DNA from: VYFG01 sp965248685
Lineage (GTDB): Bacteria > Pseudomonadota > Gammaproteobacteria > Arenicellales > Poriferihabitantaceae
DNA length: 64,000 nucleotides
Assembly (NCBI GenBank): GCA_965248685.1
Contig: CBDFKC010000003.1
Location: forward strand, 682,001 to 746,000
Direction: 5' to 3'
Program-made: the position numbers and the translations under genes
Shown here: in pieces, positions 18,051 through 25,891 of the stretch
Position numbering within the stretch: the first letter of the stretch is position 1
Layout: each line of letters begins with the position of its first letter
Notes under the pieces: generated by a model
The model's input: only the letters and a program-made list of their open reading frames with translations
Databases searched by the model: none
What the model was told of the DNA's origin: nothing

Positions 18051-18271
18051 AACAATTTATTTTAAGGATTCTGAATAGGCGATTGCAAAACCCAAACCAA
18101 TCCATTGAGATGGCAACAGAATCAGGTGATGAATCTACCGGCCAGGGTCGCAAAACGGACTTGATCGATCAGGCCGTGGCCGAACTGGATAGCGTATTGC
18201 CAAAGATCAATAAAAAAATACAAGTTGATCCTGATACCATGCTGGCGATTGAAGACAGCAATGATGGTTAA
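18047..18271 (+). CDS. small hypothetical protein coupled to glycosyltransferase gene
   Basis: 74 residues, not recognised. A basic N-terminus (MKQFILRILNRRLQ) is followed by a polar, acidic, probably flexible stretch. The ATGA overlap with the preceding glycosyltransferase stop argues for real, coupled translation. It lacks a signal peptide or transmembrane segment. It might be an adaptor or a peptide substrate for the ATP-grasp and CmcI-like enzymes encoded next, but nothing in its sequence shows that. Confidence 0.55.
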   Translation: MKQFILRILNRRLQNPNQSIEMATESGDESTGQGRKTDLIDQAVAELDSVLPKINKKIQVDPDTMLAIEDSNDG

Positions 18272-18351
18272 ATTTATCGGTTCGCGGTACCATATCCGCA
18301 GATCAAAAAGTCGGTCGATGACTCCTTGGGGACTGACACAGAGGAGCTAAA

Positions 18352-19098
18352 ATGCAAGACGATCGCGAACAATTTGAACAGCAAAAAATCCGCCAATGTC
18401 TGGCTCTGGGTCAGGACGAAGAGATGTTTCAGCGGGCCACAGACACTCTAATCGACCTTGACCGTTATAGCTATCCGTACCTCTGGAGTTGGATGGGCGT
18501 ACCGATTATCCAATTACCAGCAGATGTTATGGCGACCCAGGAAGTTATCTGGCAAGCCAAACCCGACATTATTATTGAAATGGGTGTCGCGCGTGGTGGT
18601 TCAGTCATTTTTCTGGCCTCGATGCTCCAGATGCTGGGTGGCGGAAAAGTAATTGGCGTAGATATTGATATTCGAGCCCACAACCGGGACTCCATTGAAA
18701 GTCATCCATTAAGTCACCGCATAACCCTGATCGAAGGTGGCTCTACCGACCTTGGCACCCTGGACCGGGTACAGTCTGTGATTCCAGCTGATGCCAAGGT
18801 AATGGTGGTACTTGATTCCGATCATAGTCGCGATCATGTGCTGGCTGAGCTTAGAGCCTATGGCCCGTTAGTCAGCAAAGGTCAGTATATGGTGGTCGCC
18901 GATACCCTACTAGGCAGGCTCAGCCTGGAGCAGACCCCCCATAAACGATCCGCTATCTGGGAACCAGGAAATGAGCCGCTGTCAGCCCTCAACACCTATT
19001 TAACTGAAACTGATCGCTTTACGCCAGATCAGGTTATAAACGGCAAGTTGGTAATGTCGAGTTCCCCTGGAGGCTATTTATTATGCCAAGGAGATTAG
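18352..19098 (+). CDS. CmcI-type cephalosporin hydroxylase family SAM methyltransferase
   Basis: 248 residues. WMGVPIIQLPADVMATQEVIW and IIEMGVARGGSVIFLASML (motif I) and VIGVDIDIRAHNRDSIESHP are hallmarks of the CmcI/rhamnosyl O-methyltransferase family, in which VVLDSDHSRDHVLAEL carries metal-binding aspartates and a histidine. Despite the name, members in glycan loci are O-methyltransferases. Good ribosome-binding site (GAGGAG, six bases before ATG). Placed between a glycosyltransferase and an ATP-grasp gene. Confidence 0.82.
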   Translation: MQDDREQFEQQKIRQCLALGQDEEMFQRATDTLIDLDRYSYPYLWSWMGVPIIQLPADVMATQEVIWQAKPDIIIEMGVARGGSVIFLASMLQMLGGGKVIGVDIDIRAHNRDSIESHPLSHRITLIEGGSTDLGTLDRVQSVIPADAKVMVVLDSDHSRDHVLAELRAYGPLVSKGQYMVVADTLLGRLSLEQTPHKRSAIWEPGNEPLSALNTYLTETDRFTPDQVINGKLVMSSSPGGYLLCQGD

Positions 19099-19143
19099 TG
19101 ATTGCAATGCATCAAATCCGTTGGCCAGGATTATTGTTGACAA

Positions 19144-20172
19144 ATGAGTGAACCAGTAAGGGTTCTGGTAGCAGGCATTGGTGGCGCGTCTTTAGGAACC
19201 GAAATCGGTAAAGCGGTTGTACTGGGATCAGGCTATACAGTGCTGGGCGCGGATATTTCCGCCACCGCTTATGGGCATTACGATCCCGCTTTTGCCGAAA
19301 CTTTCCTGGTCGAACGTGAGGACTATGCGGCAAACATTATTACTCTGTGTCAGGCTAATGAAGTTCGATGCGTAATCCCTGGAGCCGAGCAATCGATGGC
19401 GTTGTTAGCTGCTTCCAGCGATAAATTTAATGCGGCCGGGATTGGCCTCGCAATTAACGACCCTCAACTTGTCGCTCGGATGTCAAACAAAAGCAGCTGC
19501 TTTGAAGAACTGTCCCGGGCCGGAGTATCAATACCACAAACAGTGTCTATCGCAAACCGCAGAGATATCGACAAAGTTGCGATGCCCTGTATCGTCAAAC
19601 CTGCGACTGGGAGCGGCGGTAGCGCCTCGGTTAGTTTTGCCTCGAACGCTGACGAAGCCTGGCTATTTGCCAAAGAGTTATTAACGCTTGGAAGGAACCC
19701 AATCGCACAACACTATTTGTCCCATGAAGAAGGGGAATACACTGTTGGCGTGCTTTCTTTGCCTTCGGGTGACCTGGTAGGTTCGGTAGCGCTTCGTCGG
19801 GTTTTCGACAATAAACTGTCGGTAGCGGCTAGTGGTGATGGCTATCTGATTTCAAGTGGGTACAGCCAGGGAATGATTGACGATTTTCCCCACGTACAAC
19901 AAGCTGCTGAAGAAATCGCGCGAAAGATTGGCAGCAAAGGACCGGTTAACATTCAAGGCAGAGTATGCGATGGAGAATTCTTACCATTTGAAATAAACCC
20001 ACGGTTTTCTGCGACCACCTACTTGCGTGCAATGGCTGGCTTCAACGAAATCAATTTATTTCTTGAATCGCTTATAAATCAAACGGTTCCTCAAACACCA
20101 CAAATTAAACCTGGTTGGTATTTGCGCAGCTTCACCGAGGTGATGGTCCCAAAAGAGAAGGTGATTTGTTGA
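19144..20172 (+). CDS. ATP-grasp ligase
   Basis: 342 residues. An N-terminal Rossmann-like pre-ATP-grasp domain (VLVAGIGGASLGTEIGKAV) is followed by the ATP-grasp fold: MPCIVKPATGSGGSASV is the lysine plus glycine-rich lid, HEEGEYTVGVL and PFEINPRFSATTYLRA carry the Mg-binding E and N residues. Resembles carbamoyl-phosphate-synthase large-chain-like ligases that join a carboxylate to an amine. In this cluster it may attach an amino acid or similar acid to an amino sugar made by the DegT aminotransferase (22332). Its stop overlaps the start of the next gene (TTGA), so the two are coupled. Confidence 0.8.
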   Translation: MSEPVRVLVAGIGGASLGTEIGKAVVLGSGYTVLGADISATAYGHYDPAFAETFLVEREDYAANIITLCQANEVRCVIPGAEQSMALLAASSDKFNAAGIGLAINDPQLVARMSNKSSCFEELSRAGVSIPQTVSIANRRDIDKVAMPCIVKPATGSGGSASVSFASNADEAWLFAKELLTLGRNPIAQHYLSHEEGEYTVGVLSLPSGDLVGSVALRRVFDNKLSVAASGDGYLISSGYSQGMIDDFPHVQQAAEEIARKIGSKGPVNIQGRVCDGEFLPFEINPRFSATTYLRAMAGFNEINLFLESLINQTVPQTPQIKPGWYLRSFTEVMVPKEKVIC

Positions 20173-21434
20173 TCCGCTGGATTACCAAACATATTGGTAC
20201 TGGCGCCTATACCAAAGCCCAACCAGAATTTAATGACGTCATTGTGGATGTCCGTGGATTGGTAGATGGTGGTGGCAATCAAGTGGAGGAAGTCAAACTT
20301 CTGATTCAGCAGGCCCTAGCCGCGTTAAGCCAGGAGAAGCGGGTGTTAGTTTGCTGTGGCTATGGTATTTCCCGCAGCAATGCCATCGCAACAGGTGTCG
20401 TATCCATTAGCCAAGGCATTGGGTTCAATGATGCTCTGGATTTGACCATCGCCCAGACCGGTGAGCAAAACATGCGTTTGGAATTGATCGATATCGTCCG
20501 TCGAGCGGTGGCGGAAATATCCGGAATCAAGGGGGGGCGGAATACTGATCCTGGAACGGTTTTGCTATTGGGTGTCGACCCACTTAGTGAGGCCTGTTTC
20601 CAGCGACTGACAAATGAATTTGACGTGATTGTCCCTGCTACTATGCACTCACGGCAGGGTAAAGATATAGTGGACCTCGAGAAGTTATTGTCCAGCCATC
20701 AGGTCGGTACCGTGGTTCATTTGGCACGCCCTTCGGTTTGTAACATCAATTCTGCAATGGGCGAAGCGCTGGCAGTTTTGAAAAATATCGCCGATCTTTG
20801 CATTGTAAAAAATGCTCGGTTAATAACGCGTTCTGATGCATCAGTATTTGCCGGTTATGCTGGGGAGCTGACCAGGGTTACCAGCCAACAAACGAGAAAA
20901 CCCCATGGAGTTTGGGGGGAAACCATGCACTTGAGTGAATGCTTGCTGGAGCAGGTATGCTCAACTGCCGGCCTGGCGTATGCTGCGCTCCGATTTCCGG
21001 CAATTTATATTGGGCCATTGCGCTCCCCCGCGTTTCTGGCCGAATTCGCCCACAAGGCACGCAACGATATAACCATTAACGTGCATGCTTTCAAAGACGG
21101 CGAGGCGGCCGTGGATTTGATTGGATTGGCCGACGCTACCGAGGCAATCTGCCACGCGGTACGGTATCCGCAACTCACTGGTGGAATTAATCTGGGATCA
21201 GGCCGGGCTTTTAATGTGGGCGAGTTGGCTCGTCTGATAACTGATAAACTGGGCAGCCAGAAAGCATTGACGTCAACCAGGATCGACCGCCCGGCGCCTA
21301 TTATAAAAATGGGATCTGAAACTATGAGTAATACCACCGGTTGGGCGGCGTCTATGGACGTGCTGGCTTTAATCGAAAATGATCTATCAATTAACCCTGC
21401 CCATACCGAGAGTAACAATTCAGACTATGGATAA
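20169..21434 (+). CDS. fusion of Cys-x5-Arg phosphatase-like domain and NAD-dependent epimerase/dehydratase domain
   Basis: 421 residues from TTG 20169, preceded by GAAGGTGA and overlapping the ATP-grasp stop by four bases. Residues about 1-115 look like a dual-specificity phosphatase: RVLVCCGYGISRSNAIA holds the C-x5-R-S signature (C63, R69) on a helix. Residues about 130-410 are SDR-like: VLLLGVDPLSEACFQRL, VVHLARPSV, ARLITRSDASVFAG in place of the usual SSxxVY, then a substrate domain with GGINLGSGRAFNVGEL. The canonical GxxGxxG and YxxxK are degraded, so the SDR half may be weakly active or only bind sugar nucleotide. An unusual pairing; function unknown. Confidence 0.68.
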   Translation: MIRWITKHIGTGAYTKAQPEFNDVIVDVRGLVDGGGNQVEEVKLLIQQALAALSQEKRVLVCCGYGISRSNAIATGVVSISQGIGFNDALDLTIAQTGEQNMRLELIDIVRRAVAEISGIKGGRNTDPGTVLLLGVDPLSEACFQRLTNEFDVIVPATMHSRQGKDIVDLEKLLSSHQVGTVVHLARPSVCNINSAMGEALAVLKNIADLCIVKNARLITRSDASVFAGYAGELTRVTSQQTRKPHGVWGETMHLSECLLEQVCSTAGLAYAALRFPAIYIGPLRSPAFLAEFAHKARNDITINVHAFKDGEAAVDLIGLADATEAICHAVRYPQLTGGINLGSGRAFNVGELARLITDKLGSQKALTSTRIDRPAPIIKMGSETMSNTTGWAASMDVLALIENDLSINPAHTESNNSDYG

Positions 21435-22233
21435 TATTAAACCAGATTCCGTAAATGAAAAGGAACGCCAACAGGAATTTCCCTGGTCCCGCTCCAAGTA
21501 TCATGTCTGCTACAACGAATATTTAGCCCACTACAAAATAAAGTCCTGTCTCGAGCAAGCAGCAGGTTCTTCATTGCTTGATTTGGCATGTGGCGATGGC
21601 ATGCTAACTGAATTGGCGGCGGGTCAATTTGAACGCGTGGTCGGAGTTGACGCGTCGAGTGATCATTTGGTTAAAGCCAGGGAACGTCTTCCCAATGCCA
21701 CCTTTCATGACTGCCTTATTGAAGATCTGGAGACCGATGAAAAGTTTGGTACTGTGCTGCTATTAGATATTTTGGAACATCTACAGGACCCGGTACTTGT
21801 CTTAAAAAAAGCGGCTTCTTTTCTTGAGCCCGGGGGACGGTTAATCGCCCATGTCCCCAACGCCCACGGGATCAACCGAAAATTGGCAGTATTAATGGGA
21901 ACACTTGAGTCCTGCGAAGAATTGTCGCCTTTTGATATCGAGATTGCGGGGCATCGTCGCTACTACACCACTGCAACCTTGTTGCAAGATTTTGTTCAGG
22001 CCGAGCTGAAAGTAGTAGCTAACGGGGGGATATTTTTGAAGATGTTGTCGACCGCACAAATGGATTGGTTTTTAGAAAATGGATTGTGGGATGAAGGCGG
22101 ATTTGGCTGGGGTCGAGTCGGTGGACCAGACAAGAATTGGCGCGACGAATTTTGTCGTGCAAGTTATGAGCTTGGGAAAGAACGACCAGAGGACTGCAAT
22201 ATAATTTACGCCTGTGCAGAACGTGCACAATAG
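21427..22233 (+). CDS. class I SAM-dependent methyltransferase
   Basis: 268 residues from ATG 21427, overlapping the previous stop by eight bases. SLLDLACGDGMLTELA is motif I, VVGVDASSDHLVKARERL motif II, GTVLLLDILEHLQDPV motif IV, FLEPGGRLIAHVPNAHG motif V: a Methyltransf_23/UbiG-like domain. Part of the plus-strand cluster 15897-23468. Likely N- or O-methylation of the modified sugar; acceptor unknown. Confidence 0.8.
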   Translation: MDNIKPDSVNEKERQQEFPWSRSKYHVCYNEYLAHYKIKSCLEQAAGSSLLDLACGDGMLTELAAGQFERVVGVDASSDHLVKARERLPNATFHDCLIEDLETDEKFGTVLLLDILEHLQDPVLVLKKAASFLEPGGRLIAHVPNAHGINRKLAVLMGTLESCEELSPFDIEIAGHRRYYTTATLLQDFVQAELKVVANGGIFLKMLSTAQMDWFLENGLWDEGGFGWGRVGGPDKNWRDEFCRASYELGKERPEDCNIIYACAERAQ

Positions 22234-22331
22234 ATCAGATTCCGAAAACCAATCATTTTAAGACATTACATACCCCAATAAGTCCATGGAGTGCAGGTTG
22301 AAGGCTTTCGCCAATAGTAACAAAGAGTTTC

Positions 22332-23468
22332 ATGACCGATAACATCCCGGTCGCGGGTCCATGGATCACCCAGCTAGAAATTGACTACACTGCTGATGCC
22401 GCCGCCACCGCTTGGGGGACAAATCACTATGCCTATAACAGTCGCTTCGAACAGGCATTGGCCCGACACGTCGGAGTTGAGTATGCGGTATCACTTCCCC
22501 ATTGCACCGCGGCAATTCACCTTTCTCTGGCGGCGCTTGGGGTGGGGCCAGGAGACGAGGTTATAGTTCCCGAGATAACCTGGATCGCTTCAGTCGCCCC
22601 AGTGATTTACGTTGGCGCTGATCTGGTGTATGCGGACATTGATCCTGACACTTGGTGTATCGATCCAGCTTCTGTCGAGTCTTGTATTACCCCTCGGACC
22701 AAGGCAGTTATCGGGGTAGATCTATATGGTTCAATGGTTGACTGGCCAAGTCTACGATCGATAACCAGTGCCCGGAATATTCATTTAATCGAAGATGCGG
22801 CGGAAGCCCTGGGGTCAAAAATGGACGGGCGGCAAGCTGGATCGTTCGGTGACACGGGTGTCTTCTCGTTTCATGGTTCCAAGACCGTTGTCACCGGGGA
22901 GGGCGGTATGTTGGTAACCAATGATTCGAAAATCCATGCCCGGGTAATGACCTTGCGAGATCATGGGAGAGCACCGGGAGACAAGCTATTTCTAAATAAC
23001 GAGGTCGGTTTCAAATACAAAATGAGCGCGCTTCAGGCGGCAATGGGGTTAGCCCAAATGGAGCGAATCGACGAATTGATTGAGAAAAAACGACAGATTT
23101 ATCGGCTATACGCAGACCGTCTAGGCCAGCGCAAAGACCTGGTGTTGAATGCTGAACCAGAAAATGTGGAAAATTCTTACTGGATGGTCACCGCGGTTCT
23201 TAATCCCGAAACAGGCATCAATAAGTTTGAATTAATTGAAAAATTGGCGGCAAAAGGTATTGATACCCGACCATTCTTTTCGCCGCTGTCTACATTGCCG
23301 GCACTTGCCAATCATCCTGAGGCAACCCGGTTTCTACCAGCGATTCCCCGAGGACACTCGGTCGCTGAATTTGGGGTTAATCTTCCATCGGGATACGCTA
23401 TGGAAGAAGAACTTGTGGACAGGGTCGCAACGGCGGTAATCGATATACTGGATGATACCGCTGGCTGA
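22332..23468 (+). CDS. DegT/DnrJ/EryC1/StrS family PLP-dependent sugar aminotransferase
   Basis: 378 residues, normal length for the family. AVSLPHCTAAIHLSLAALG binds PLP phosphate, IEDAAEALGS gives the aspartate that pairs with the PLP ring nitrogen, and FSFHGSKTVVTGEGGM holds the Schiff-base lysine K184. NSYWMVTAVL and PFFSPLSTLP are typical of perosamine synthetase-like members. It converts a nucleotide-linked keto-sugar to an amino sugar. As last gene of the cluster it supplies the amine that the ATP-grasp ligase could acylate. About 100 bp after the methyltransferase gene; possibly in the same transcript. Confidence 0.88.
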   Translation: MTDNIPVAGPWITQLEIDYTADAAATAWGTNHYAYNSRFEQALARHVGVEYAVSLPHCTAAIHLSLAALGVGPGDEVIVPEITWIASVAPVIYVGADLVYADIDPDTWCIDPASVESCITPRTKAVIGVDLYGSMVDWPSLRSITSARNIHLIEDAAEALGSKMDGRQAGSFGDTGVFSFHGSKTVVTGEGGMLVTNDSKIHARVMTLRDHGRAPGDKLFLNNEVGFKYKMSALQAAMGLAQMERIDELIEKKRQIYRLYADRLGQRKDLVLNAEPENVENSYWMVTAVLNPETGINKFELIEKLAAKGIDTRPFFSPLSTLPALANHPEATRFLPAIPRGHSVAEFGVNLPSGYAMEEELVDRVATAVIDILDDTAG

Positions 23469-23514
23469 TCGTGCATTGTGTAGTAGCCGTAGTCGGTTAT
23501 AAACATGAAGCTCG

Positions 23515-23518
23515 TTTA
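23515..23518. repeat. target-site duplication TTTA, left copy
   Basis: TTTA directly before the left end of the IS remnant; the same four bases follow the right end at 24098-24101. Four-base duplications ending in TA are usual for IS5-type elements. Confidence 0.75.
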
Positions 23519-23534
23519 GGGGACCTCTATAAAT
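23519..23534 (+). repeat. left terminal inverted repeat of IS5-type remnant
   Basis: GGGGACCTCTATAAAT, 13/16 identical to the reverse complement of 24082-24097. Confidence 0.75.
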
Positions 23535-23672
23535 CCCGCTTTTCTTCGAAATTCACTCGAAATCGGGTAGCTACATTTTCGATTCCAACAATTTCTTCAA
23601 ATTTTCGTTCAAGCGTCCGAAATTTGGGCATATCTGCGGTCTTTATTCTGCAATTTTTCGCCTTTTCCTTTT

Positions 23673-24031
23673 TTAGCACGCACCTATCCTGCTAAGAAAA
23701 CAATATCGCCTCATGTTGTATACCACATTCATCATCCCAATCTCTGTCTTTGCTCTGGCTATGCCAATTGATCGAATCGCTTTCCTGCGTAAATTACTCT
23801 GCGCGCCGATTACGTGTTCAACTCGACTGCGTACTTTGGATTTTCTACTATTCGTTCGCTTCGCCGATTCGCTCAAAGGCTGATTACGCTTACCTTTCTT
23901 ACTCACCTTGTTCAAGGTTTTACGAAAAACCTCCCAGTCAATCGTCTCATTCAGTTCTAGCAGTGGATTACCCAATCGATCTAAACGGGCATCTTGCAGG
24001 TCAAAAGGGAGCCGAATAAGTCTTGTGTCAT
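23673..24031 (-). pseudogene. IS5-family transposase remnant (frameshift and internal deletion)
   Basis: The likely original ATG is at 24031 (MTQDLFGSL). A one-base shift near 24003-24006 (an A4 run on the plus strand) is needed to continue into LQDARLDRLGNPLLELNETI and IDWEVFRKTLNKV, the N-terminal region of IS5 transposases. The next residues jump to RKSKVRSRVEHVIGAQSNLR and IGIARAKTEIGMMNVVYNMR, which is the C-terminal part that includes the last catalytic Glu. The central region with the two catalytic Asp residues is absent. The open part from 23975 would give a 100-residue protein that cannot be an active transposase. Confidence 0.85.
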
Positions 24032-24081
24032 TGGTCTTTTTCGTGATGTTTATGCCTGTTGCGATTATACAAAATTGGCCA

Positions 24082-24097
24082 ATTAATAGAGATGCCC
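24082..24097 (-). repeat. right terminal inverted repeat of IS5-type remnant
   Basis: Reads GGGCATCTCTATTAAT on the minus strand, 13/16 identical to the left end at 23519-23534; followed by the TTTA duplication at 24098-24101. Confidence 0.75.
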
Positions 24098-24098
24098 T

Positions 24099-25331
24099 TT
24101 AGTTATCAAATTCTTCGAGGGTAGGTATCGCTCGAACAAATCGCCCGCCCCATTCGGTAACGTAATCAAGTTGTTGTTTGATCTCTGAAGCCAGGTTCCA
24201 GGGTAATATCACAACCCGGTCCGGTCGATCCGATTTCAAATAATCCTCGTCGACGATTGGGATTCTGCTACCCGGTAGATATAACCCCTGTTTATTCGGG
24301 TTCCTGTCAACCACGTAGGGCACTAGGTCGCCATGGATTCCGGCGAAATTCAACAGCGTATTTCCTTTTGCCGCAGCGCCGTAGGCGGCAACGCGTAACC
24401 CCTTTCGCTTTGCTTCAATCAGATAGTGGACAAAGTCATTTTTAGTGGCGTCTGCTTTTACCTGAAAATTACTGAAGTACCTGGATGTATCGAGATTGGC
24501 GTCTCGCTCTAGTTGGGATACCTGTTCGACCCCGGTTTCCACCTTACGATTCCCGGTGTCACTTCGCTGGGCGTATATTCTCAAGCTACCGCCATGAGTT
24601 GGCAATTGTTCAACCTCGAAGATCGACAGCCCGCTGGTGGAGAAAATCCTGCAGACGGCGGAAAACGAAAGATAGGAGAAGTGTTCGTGGTAAATGGTAT
24701 CAAACTGATTAAGCTCTACCAATTGATAAAGGTGGGGGAACTCGAAAATCGCCACACCATCTGGTTTCAGCAACCGGGTAAAACCTCTAACAAAATCGTT
24801 GATATCAGGAACATGGGCCAGCACATTATTCGCGACGACAACATCGGCCAGTTTCCCTGCATTCGCCAACTCACTACCCAATTGTTCGCCAAAAAAGCGT
24901 TCTACAATTTCAAGTCCGATACTTCTCGCCTGGGCTGCGGTGCCTGCGGTTGGTTCGATGCCATAACAGGGAATAGAGCGTTGTTTAACAAATTGCAGTA
25001 AATAACCGTCGTTGGCAGCCACCTCTACCAACATGCTCTCAGTTTCCAGTTTAAAACGCTTAACTAATGTAGCAACTAATTGCTCTGCATGGGTCAGCCA
25101 TGAGCTGGAAATAGAACTGTAGTAGGCATAATCTTCAGAAAATAATTCCTCTGCCTCCGCATAATCTTCGGTTTGCACTAACCAGCAATAATGACAAATA
25201 AGAACCCGCAGTGGATAATATTTTTCCGGAGCACCAAGCGCATCTTTACTAAGGTAGGCGTTGGATGGGGGCGCCGTCATTAGGTCAACCAGGGTTTGTT
25301 CCAATCGGGAATTACAATGCCGGCACTTCAT
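24099..25331 (-). CDS. nucleotide-sugar C-methyltransferase (TylC3/NovU-type)
   Basis: 410 residues, usual for sugar C-methyltransferases. The N-terminus binds zinc: MKCRHCNSRLEQ and VLICHYCWLVQ (two CxxC pairs, Methyltransf_13 type). The SAM domain has MLVEVAANDGYLLQFV and VVVANNVLAHVPDI, followed by TIYHEHFSYLS, a conserved histidine region in 3-C-methyltransferases. The C-terminal domain (GAAAKGNTLLNFAGI, VDRNPNKQGLYLPGSRIPI) is the Methyltransf_14 module. It should methylate C3 of a 4-keto-6-deoxy CDP-sugar. Start overlaps the 3,5-epimerase stop by ATGA. The stop codon lies within the TTTA duplication of the adjoining IS remnant. Confidence 0.88.
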   Translation of the reverse strand: MKCRHCNSRLEQTLVDLMTAPPSNAYLSKDALGAPEKYYPLRVLICHYCWLVQTEDYAEAEELFSEDYAYYSSISSSWLTHAEQLVATLVKRFKLETESMLVEVAANDGYLLQFVKQRSIPCYGIEPTAGTAAQARSIGLEIVERFFGEQLGSELANAGKLADVVVANNVLAHVPDINDFVRGFTRLLKPDGVAIFEFPHLYQLVELNQFDTIYHEHFSYLSFSAVCRIFSTSGLSIFEVEQLPTHGGSLRIYAQRSDTGNRKVETGVEQVSQLERDANLDTSRYFSNFQVKADATKNDFVHYLIEAKRKGLRVAAYGAAAKGNTLLNFAGIHGDLVPYVVDRNPNKQGLYLPGSRIPIVDEDYLKSDRPDRVVILPWNLASEIKQQLDYVTEWGGRFVRAIPTLEEFDN

Positions 25332-25891
25332 GATCGGATTCCACTAAATGTTTTTGTCAGAAATGGCAGGGCTTGGTCGCGGTCAGAAAGATGGGTGATT
25401 TTCTGGGGCCAATTTATCGCAATCCTCGGGTCCGCAGGATTGACCCCGCCTTCCGCGTTGGAATTATAGTTCGCGGTATGGCAGTACAGTAGCTCGCAGT
25501 TATCTGTGAGGGTCTGAAAACCGTGGGCAAACCCCTCAGGAATGACAATGGTTCGATTGTTTTCAGGGCTGAGCTCTACTCCGTGATACTGCAGGAATGT
25601 CGGAGAATCAGGTCTGAGATCTATCGCGACATCGAATACCCTGCCTTCGAGACAGGAAACTAATTTGATTTCCGTATCCGGCGGGTGTTGGAAGTGCATT
25701 CCACGGACTGTCCCGGATGTCTTCGTCATGGATCGGTTTATCTGAAGTACGGGTTTGGCCAGACCAAGATCTTGTAATTCGGTCTGGCAATATACGCGTT
25801 CAAACCATCCACGCGAATCCTGGCGCGGTTTCCTTTCGAGGACAACCAAATCTGACAATGGTGTTTCGCGGAGGTTAAAACTGCTGGTCAT
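25328..25891 (-). CDS. RmlC-like NDP-4-keto-6-deoxyhexose 3,5-epimerase
   Basis: 187 residues from ATG 25891 (overlaps the rfbG end by 17 bp; an ATG at 25915 would add eight residues). Cupin fold: RDSRGWFERVY, QINRSMTKTSGTVRGMHFQ with the catalytic histidine, GRVFDVAIDLRPDSPTF, and IPEGFAHGFQTL, all standard RmlC motifs. Acts on the CDP-4-keto-6-deoxyglucose from RfbG, epimerising C3 and/or C5 before or together with C-methylation. Some relatives with C-methyltransferase neighbours act at one carbon only, so strict 3,5 specificity is uncertain. Confidence 0.87.
   Translation of the reverse strand: MTSSFNLRETPLSDLVVLERKPRQDSRGWFERVYCQTELQDLGLAKPVLQINRSMTKTSGTVRGMHFQHPPDTEIKLVSCLEGRVFDVAIDLRPDSPTFLQYHGVELSPENNRTIVIPEGFAHGFQTLTDNCELLYCHTANYNSNAEGGVNPADPRIAINWPQKITHLSDRDQALPFLTKTFSGIRS

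Larger units (their letters stand above)
23519..24097 (-). mobile_element. internally deleted IS5-family element, 579 bp
   Basis: Imperfect terminal inverted repeats match at 13 of 16 positions: GGGGACCTCTATAAAT at 23519-23534 and the reverse complement of GGGCATCTCTATTAAT at 24082-24097. TTTA flanks both ends as a target duplication. Inside is a minus-strand transposase remnant joining the N-terminus to the C-terminus of an IS5-type enzyme, with most of the catalytic core missing. Full elements of this family are about 1.2 kb, so roughly half has been lost. It could only move in trans. The right-hand TTTA contains the stop codon of the C-methyltransferase gene at 24099, so insertion left that gene intact. 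Confidence 0.8.

Noticed and set aside
23471..24019. Plus-strand open frames inside the IS remnant
   Set aside because: Antisense to the clear minus-strand transposase remnant; no homology.
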